DNA of 64,000 nt. Source: an uncultured Saprospiraceae bacterium (GTDB lineage Bacteria > Bacteroidota > Bacteroidia > Chitinophagales > Saprospiraceae). A model generated the notes under the pieces. It saw nothing but the letters and a program-made list of their open reading frames with translations, did not search any database and was not told the DNA's origin. Each line of letters opens with the position of its first letter. Within the stretch, counting starts at the first letter, position 1. The translations under genes were made by a program, and so were the position numbers. Shown one piece after another: positions 59,568-64,000 of this stretch. Where the stretch lies: assembly GCA_937997635.1 (NCBI GenBank), contig CALLFA010000086.1, positions 1 through 64,000 of the forward strand, written 5' to 3'.

Positions 59568-60320
59568 TTAGACTCGTTCTAGCTTTTCAGCGCTGACCCA
59601 TCCAATTTCTTGATCTCTTAGCTTAACCTTTAAGTATGTACTTATTTGGTCTAAGATAACACATTCAACTCCAGGACTTAGTTGAATTAATGCTTCACTT
59701 CTATCGTCTGGTCCTTCAAATAAGGCTGAGGATTCCATAATGACGGCGTATTTCGTGGTAGTTTCTTCCTTATATTTGGACCATCCAGCGGCAAGAGTCA
59801 AAAGAAACAGTAAGACACCTGAAATTAAGCCATAAAATGCCTTTTTCTTTCGCTCTATGGATTGACCAAATAACCAATAGTAACATGCTATTGCAGCTGC
59901 AATCAAACACAGCATACCTAGTAGTGCCCAAACACTAGACGACATAATACCAGCAAAGGAACGCCAGTATCTCAACAAGAAGAATTCAGGAATGGCAATA
60001 ATTTCCAGATCTACAGTATTTCGTGCAATCTGCAAATTGTGCTTTGCTTCCGAATGAAGTGGATTCGACTTCAACGCTTTTTTCAAGTATAAGACTGCTT
60101 TGCCTGGTTTGCCTAAACTTGTATATGCTGTACCCAAATTGTAAAACACATGTTCGCTCGCATAACCTTCAGACAGTATATTCTCATATAAAGAAACAGC
60201 GTCTTCGACTTTCTCTTCCTTTAATAATCGTTCGGCGTCCTTCAATTGTTCAGAAGCATCTTGTGCAAAAGAAAGGCAGGAGAAAAGGATAATTATTATT
60301 ACTGTATTAATCAAACGCAT
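59568..60320 (-). CDS. BatE-like TPR + SH3 membrane protein
   Basis: TPR (VFYNLGTAYTSLGKPGKAVLYLKKALKSNP), two TMs, SH3-like C-terminus. Confidence 0.75.
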   Translation of the reverse strand: MRLINTVIIIILFSCLSFAQDASEQLKDAERLLKEEKVEDAVSLYENILSEGYASEHVFYNLGTAYTSLGKPGKAVLYLKKALKSNPLHSEAKHNLQIARNTVDLEIIAIPEFFLLRYWRSFAGIMSSSVWALLGMLCLIAAAIACYYWLFGQSIERKKKAFYGLISGVLLFLLTLAAGWSKYKEETTTKYAVIMESSALFEGPDDRSEALIQLSPGVECVILDQISTYLKVKLRDQEIGWVSAEKLERV

Positions 60321-62166
60321 CTGATAAACCAACATCTAAATCATTTAAAACTAATGGTCGCTGCGTAATATACCACCCAAAAGCAGATAATTGCAACTCT
60401 TGCAAATTTATACCTTGCATAGGAACAAATGTAGAAGTTGGCTTAGTAATATGTTGAATTCTTGTTAATTCTTCTTCTTCAAAGTAAAACATGATTGCAC
60501 TACAGGCCGTTTTATCCGCTCCTATATAAGCATCTTGCTCATCTTTCATAAAATAGACGGACTCCGCATTGCCTTTGACAAACATAGAATCAATTTTACT
60601 ATTCGACAGCCAGACCGTTATTTCCTTACCTTGAATCTGATCAAACACCGTAGGATAAGATTCGATTATTATAATTGCATTTGAATTAAGGAACAACATA
60701 GAGGGCTCATCATTGACCAACGTAATCTCTATCGAGTCTGCTTTAAATTGAGTTGAATCTACCCACATAATTGGATTCTTCGTCAAACTCAACAAAGAAT
60801 CAGTGGTGTTATAAGACAAAAATTCACTAGTCGCTTGAAATGAACTACTCAGGACTTTGACATCTTTTGTTGCATTAAATATTTTTTGCAAGCCAGTAGA
60901 GTCAGTAATTTCTTCAGCATCAACTTCAATTGCTGACATCCATATCGTATCTCCGTCACTTACATTTCTTAGCAAGGGTTTGAACGCTTCATTTTTAGCC
61001 AACACAGAATTGTTTTCTTCATCCAAAAACAAACTGTCACTCAACACTTGGATGTTCTCTACAGTGTCCCGCCAGACAACGTCTCCTGTGGCAATCTTAA
61101 CGGTTGACTCTGGCTTAGAATAAAACTTCTCCGCAACCAAAATTGATTCATCTTGCACCAATCTCATCTCCCCTCTCGTGCTAAACGAATCATCGATACC
61201 ATTGTGTTCAATCACATCGGCTTTCACAGTCCTATCTTCAGTAATGAAAATGGCATCTCCGGTCAATACTGATGCCTTTGTTTTTTCATTGTGTACAATT
61301 TGAATAGACTCGCCAAATGAGGTATGATTTTTAAATTTCGCGTTGCCTTGAAGTACAATCTCTTCTTGTAGACCATCATAGAATAATTGATCAGCCGATG
61401 CAACTAAGGAATCACTTTCATACTGAGCATTAATGTTTAGTTGAGCAGCTTGGTCAGGTATGTCGTAGTGTCCTTTTTCACAATACAACCTTGCATCATT
61501 TTGGTTAATTCGCGTTGGACCAAAAAAATTAGCCCTATCTGTCCTCAGGTTGTATCTCATCGAATCAGTCCATAGCACAAAGGATGAATCCACCACATAC
61601 ACATTAGATCTAAATATTGCTTCTTTTCGAGAAACAAAATATGTTCCTTTATCACTGCGCAAACTGACATCATGTTGAGTCATTTCTGCACCAGTAAAAT
61701 ACTCAGCTATCTTTGTTGCGAGGTCATAATGCAGTGTTTCTGTTACTAATCTTTCATCTTGATTTTGTAAGACCACTTTACCAGTTAATTTAGACTTTTT
61801 AGTCAACGCATTGTATGTCAATGTATCACTAAAGGCTTCTATGGTATCATGTTGAACTAGCGCGACATTGCCCCATGCCAGTACATCTATCTCATTAACG
61901 ATTATTGCAGAATCACAATACAACACCATGCTATCCTGAGAGAAAATGACATTCCCTGACAAGGAATCTATGAATATGCTATCGGTTGTCCATCGCACCC
62001 AAGAATCTTGTGTATGACTAGTGCTTCCTTGTGTTAATGAATCTGTCTCACCCTCTTGGTTGGTAATGATTTGAGGAGTATTCACTTGCGGAATCGTATC
62101 TGATTGAGCATAAGTTTGGGTACTTATGCCAGCAAGAAATACAATATATAGGATTACCTTATTCAC
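60307..62166 (-). CDS. OstA/LptA-like outer membrane LPS transport protein
   Basis: Repeated OstA beta-strand pattern (NALTKKSKLTGKVVLQNQDERLVTETLHYD; FYDGLQEEIVLQGNAKFKN). Confidence 0.8.
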   Translation of the reverse strand: MNKVILYIVFLAGISTQTYAQSDTIPQVNTPQIITNQEGETDSLTQGSTSHTQDSWVRWTTDSIFIDSLSGNVIFSQDSMVLYCDSAIIVNEIDVLAWGNVALVQHDTIEAFSDTLTYNALTKKSKLTGKVVLQNQDERLVTETLHYDLATKIAEYFTGAEMTQHDVSLRSDKGTYFVSRKEAIFRSNVYVVDSSFVLWTDSMRYNLRTDRANFFGPTRINQNDARLYCEKGHYDIPDQAAQLNINAQYESDSLVASADQLFYDGLQEEIVLQGNAKFKNHTSFGESIQIVHNEKTKASVLTGDAIFITEDRTVKADVIEHNGIDDSFSTRGEMRLVQDESILVAEKFYSKPESTVKIATGDVVWRDTVENIQVLSDSLFLDEENNSVLAKNEAFKPLLRNVSDGDTIWMSAIEVDAEEITDSTGLQKIFNATKDVKVLSSSFQATSEFLSYNTTDSLLSLTKNPIMWVDSTQFKADSIEITLVNDEPSMLFLNSNAIIIIESYPTVFDQIQGKEITVWLSNSKIDSMFVKGNAESVYFMKDEQDAYIGADKTACSAIMFYFEEEELTRIQHITKPTSTFVPMQGINLQELQLSAFGWYITQRPLVLNDLDVGLSDAFD

Positions 62167-62187
62167 TTCGTAACAATAAAAACGAAC

Positions 62188-63339
62188 TCAACGTTTTATC
62201 TGTTGTTGATCCAACACTAAGTTTGCCAGCTCAGTTCCGACCAAACTTCCAATTGCGACACCCATTCCTCCCATTCTTACACCGACAAATTGCCTGCTGG
62301 TATGCTGCTTGATTATCGGCTTTTTCTGACTTCCCACAGCTAATATACCGCTCCATTTATGTTCAAATTGAAACGCTTCATTGATGTTAAGATGCTGCTC
62401 GATAAATGACTTAAGGTAGTCTTCTACTTCTCTTGTAATCCCAAATGATCCAACATTTTCATTTAAAAAGCGATTTCTGGCACCACCGATCAAAATCCTA
62501 TTACCAATATTTCGAAAATAGACATAGCCTTCATCCACATGAAAACAACCTCTCCATCTCAAATCTTTGATCTCACTTGTCACAAACACTTGATTTCTAA
62601 CGGGCTTTATGTCTTCTAATTCAGGCAAATGTTTTGTGAATCCATTGGTTGCATGTATCAGTTTGTCACAACTAATCTCACGAGAATCTTTCAATTGAAT
62701 AGACACATGATCTTGCTTTTCTTTTATGGTCGAAACTTCAGTTCCAAAGAAAACATGAGCACTACGACTCGCTTTATTTATTAAGGCTTTTATCATTTTG
62801 GCTGGGTGTAGCTGGCTTTCATGTCTATTCTTGATCAAGGGCAAATCAACAGTCACATCTAAATCTCGAGGTTCAACTATCGAATAGGTATTCTCTAAAC
62901 CAGTTGCCTGAAACACCAGCTCATTAAAATAGTCAAGTTTTTGTGTGCAAGAGTGATACAACGCTTCCTCCCCAGGGAGAAAAAATTCAAACCCACCATA
63001 TTGTTGATAATCCATATCTGAATCATCAATAAGACTTCTCAAATTATCAAGACCTGACTTCCGCATAGAAACCAATTGTTTCAACTTATCTTCTGACATA
63101 GAAGATAAGTCATCTTTCAATTCTGAGATACTACCAAAACATGCAAATCCAGCATTTCGAGTAGACGCGCCTGTAGGGATTGCTCCTCTTTCTAACACGG
63201 CAATACTGATGTGTTTGTCTCTTTCCGATAATGCCATTGCTGTGCTAAGCCCTACTAAGCCTCCACCAATAATGATGACATCATAATGCGTAAAAAAAGT
63301 ATCCTTCTCCCAATAGCTCGAGTTTAGTTGAAAGCTCAT
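62188..63339 (-). CDS. FAD-dependent oxidoreductase (DAO family)
   Basis: YDVIIIGGGLVGLSTAMALSERD; GASTRNAGFACFGS. Confidence 0.92.
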   Translation of the reverse strand: MSFQLNSSYWEKDTFFTHYDVIIIGGGLVGLSTAMALSERDKHISIAVLERGAIPTGASTRNAGFACFGSISELKDDLSSMSEDKLKQLVSMRKSGLDNLRSLIDDSDMDYQQYGGFEFFLPGEEALYHSCTQKLDYFNELVFQATGLENTYSIVEPRDLDVTVDLPLIKNRHESQLHPAKMIKALINKASRSAHVFFGTEVSTIKEKQDHVSIQLKDSREISCDKLIHATNGFTKHLPELEDIKPVRNQVFVTSEIKDLRWRGCFHVDEGYVYFRNIGNRILIGGARNRFLNENVGSFGITREVEDYLKSFIEQHLNINEAFQFEHKWSGILAVGSQKKPIIKQHTSRQFVGVRMGGMGVAIGSLVGTELANLVLDQQQIKR

Positions 63340-63433
63340 GCATAAAAATACTCAAGAATCTGGCAATACATAGTGGTTAAATGGATTCAAAAATCTACGA
63401 AAAATTGTATTCTTGCATTCAAATTGCTTTCAA

Positions 63434-63865
63434 ATGATTCAGCGAATTCAATCATTATTTCTGCTTTTGGCGTCTATAGCCACATTCTTAGAATTTGTAT
63501 TTCCATTCTTCAAAGGAAAACAAGCTGCGACTGGTTTTTTTGCAGATTCTATCTATACCATTCAGGACCATCCTGTTTTATTGGGTCTGACCGTGGCAGC
63601 AGGTGCTCTTGCTTTCTTGACGATCTTCTTATTCAACAATCGTTCGTTACAACAAAAGTTGGTCTACTTAACAATTCTGTTATCGTTGGCTCTGCTTGTA
63701 GTTTCAGTTGTGCTTGGATTTCAAGACACGCCGAATTTGTTTAATAGTGCTTCCGTTTTTATCGGGACCTTTCTACCTGTCATTGCCATTATCTTTCTTG
63801 GTATCTCGCTTAGGGGGATTAATAAAGACGATAAGTTGGTGAGGTCAATGGATCGATTGAGATAA
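63434..63865 (+). CDS. DUF4293-like membrane protein
   Basis: MIQRIQSLFLLLASIATFLEFVFPFF; four TMs. Confidence 0.8.
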   Translation: MIQRIQSLFLLLASIATFLEFVFPFFKGKQAATGFFADSIYTIQDHPVLLGLTVAAGALAFLTIFLFNNRSLQQKLVYLTILLSLALLVVSVVLGFQDTPNLFNSASVFIGTFLPVIAIIFLGISLRGINKDDKLVRSMDRLR

Positions 63866-64000
63866 TTCAGACCTTGGCTGAGGCAAGATGCCTTCAGCGA
63901 CACAACTTCAGACCTTGGCTGAGGCAAGATGCCTGCAGCGACACAATTTCAGACCTTGGCTGAGGCAAGGTGCTTGCAACTACGCAACTCAGTCCTTTGC
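63866..64000. repeat. 41-bp tandem repeat (three copies plus partial, continuing beyond window)
   Basis: ttcagaccttggctgaggcaagatgccttcagcgacacaac at 63866, 63907, 63948, partial from 63989; each contains a ccttg...caag hairpin. Confidence 0.95.

Noticed and set aside
63866-64000. CRISPR array
   Set aside because: The 41-bp units abut directly with no unique spacers, and no cas genes are nearby; it is a tandem repeat.

Overview
This 64-kb window is a Bacteroidota chromosome segment, probably Saprospiria/Lewinella-like. The lineage call rests on the combination of a SprE/PorW-like lipoprotein, BatA/BatE-like proteins, DUF4199/DUF4293 proteins, choice-of-anchor-B proteins, an IPTL-CTERM protein and TAnnTTTG-type promoters. 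Most of it is housekeeping: radC, PLP sulfur-amino-acid enzyme, split transketolase, HU, pheT, zapA, rny, carboxy-terminal protease, ABC-F, dihydroorotase, queE, rplU-rpmA and an OstA-like gene. The accessory parts deserve the closest look. (1) A defence fossil at about 22.1-24.2 kb contains an AbiEi-like antitoxin, an AbiEii nucleotidyltransferase toxin broken by a single frameshift, and a 35-codon hsdM remnant with an in-frame stop that overlaps the toxin stop as TAATG. Two 22-bp operator-like palindromes lie upstream. (2) A compact divergent R-M module at 33.9-36.1 kb consists of an m5C methyltransferase, a small HTH protein and a putative PD-(D/E)XK endonuclease not obviously of a named type. 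(3) Three consecutive secreted proteins at 47.1-51.6 kb share a C-terminal domain ending in a near-terminal Cys, and are followed by an IPTL-CTERM protein with a different sorting signal. (4) There is a Dna2-like nuclease-helicase. (5) REP-like palindrome clusters occur at 0.1-0.3 kb and 7.5-8.0 kb, with a 41-bp tandem repeat at the right edge. (6) A structured zapA-rny spacer is a weak 6S-like RNA candidate. All family names come from reading motifs; no searches were run.
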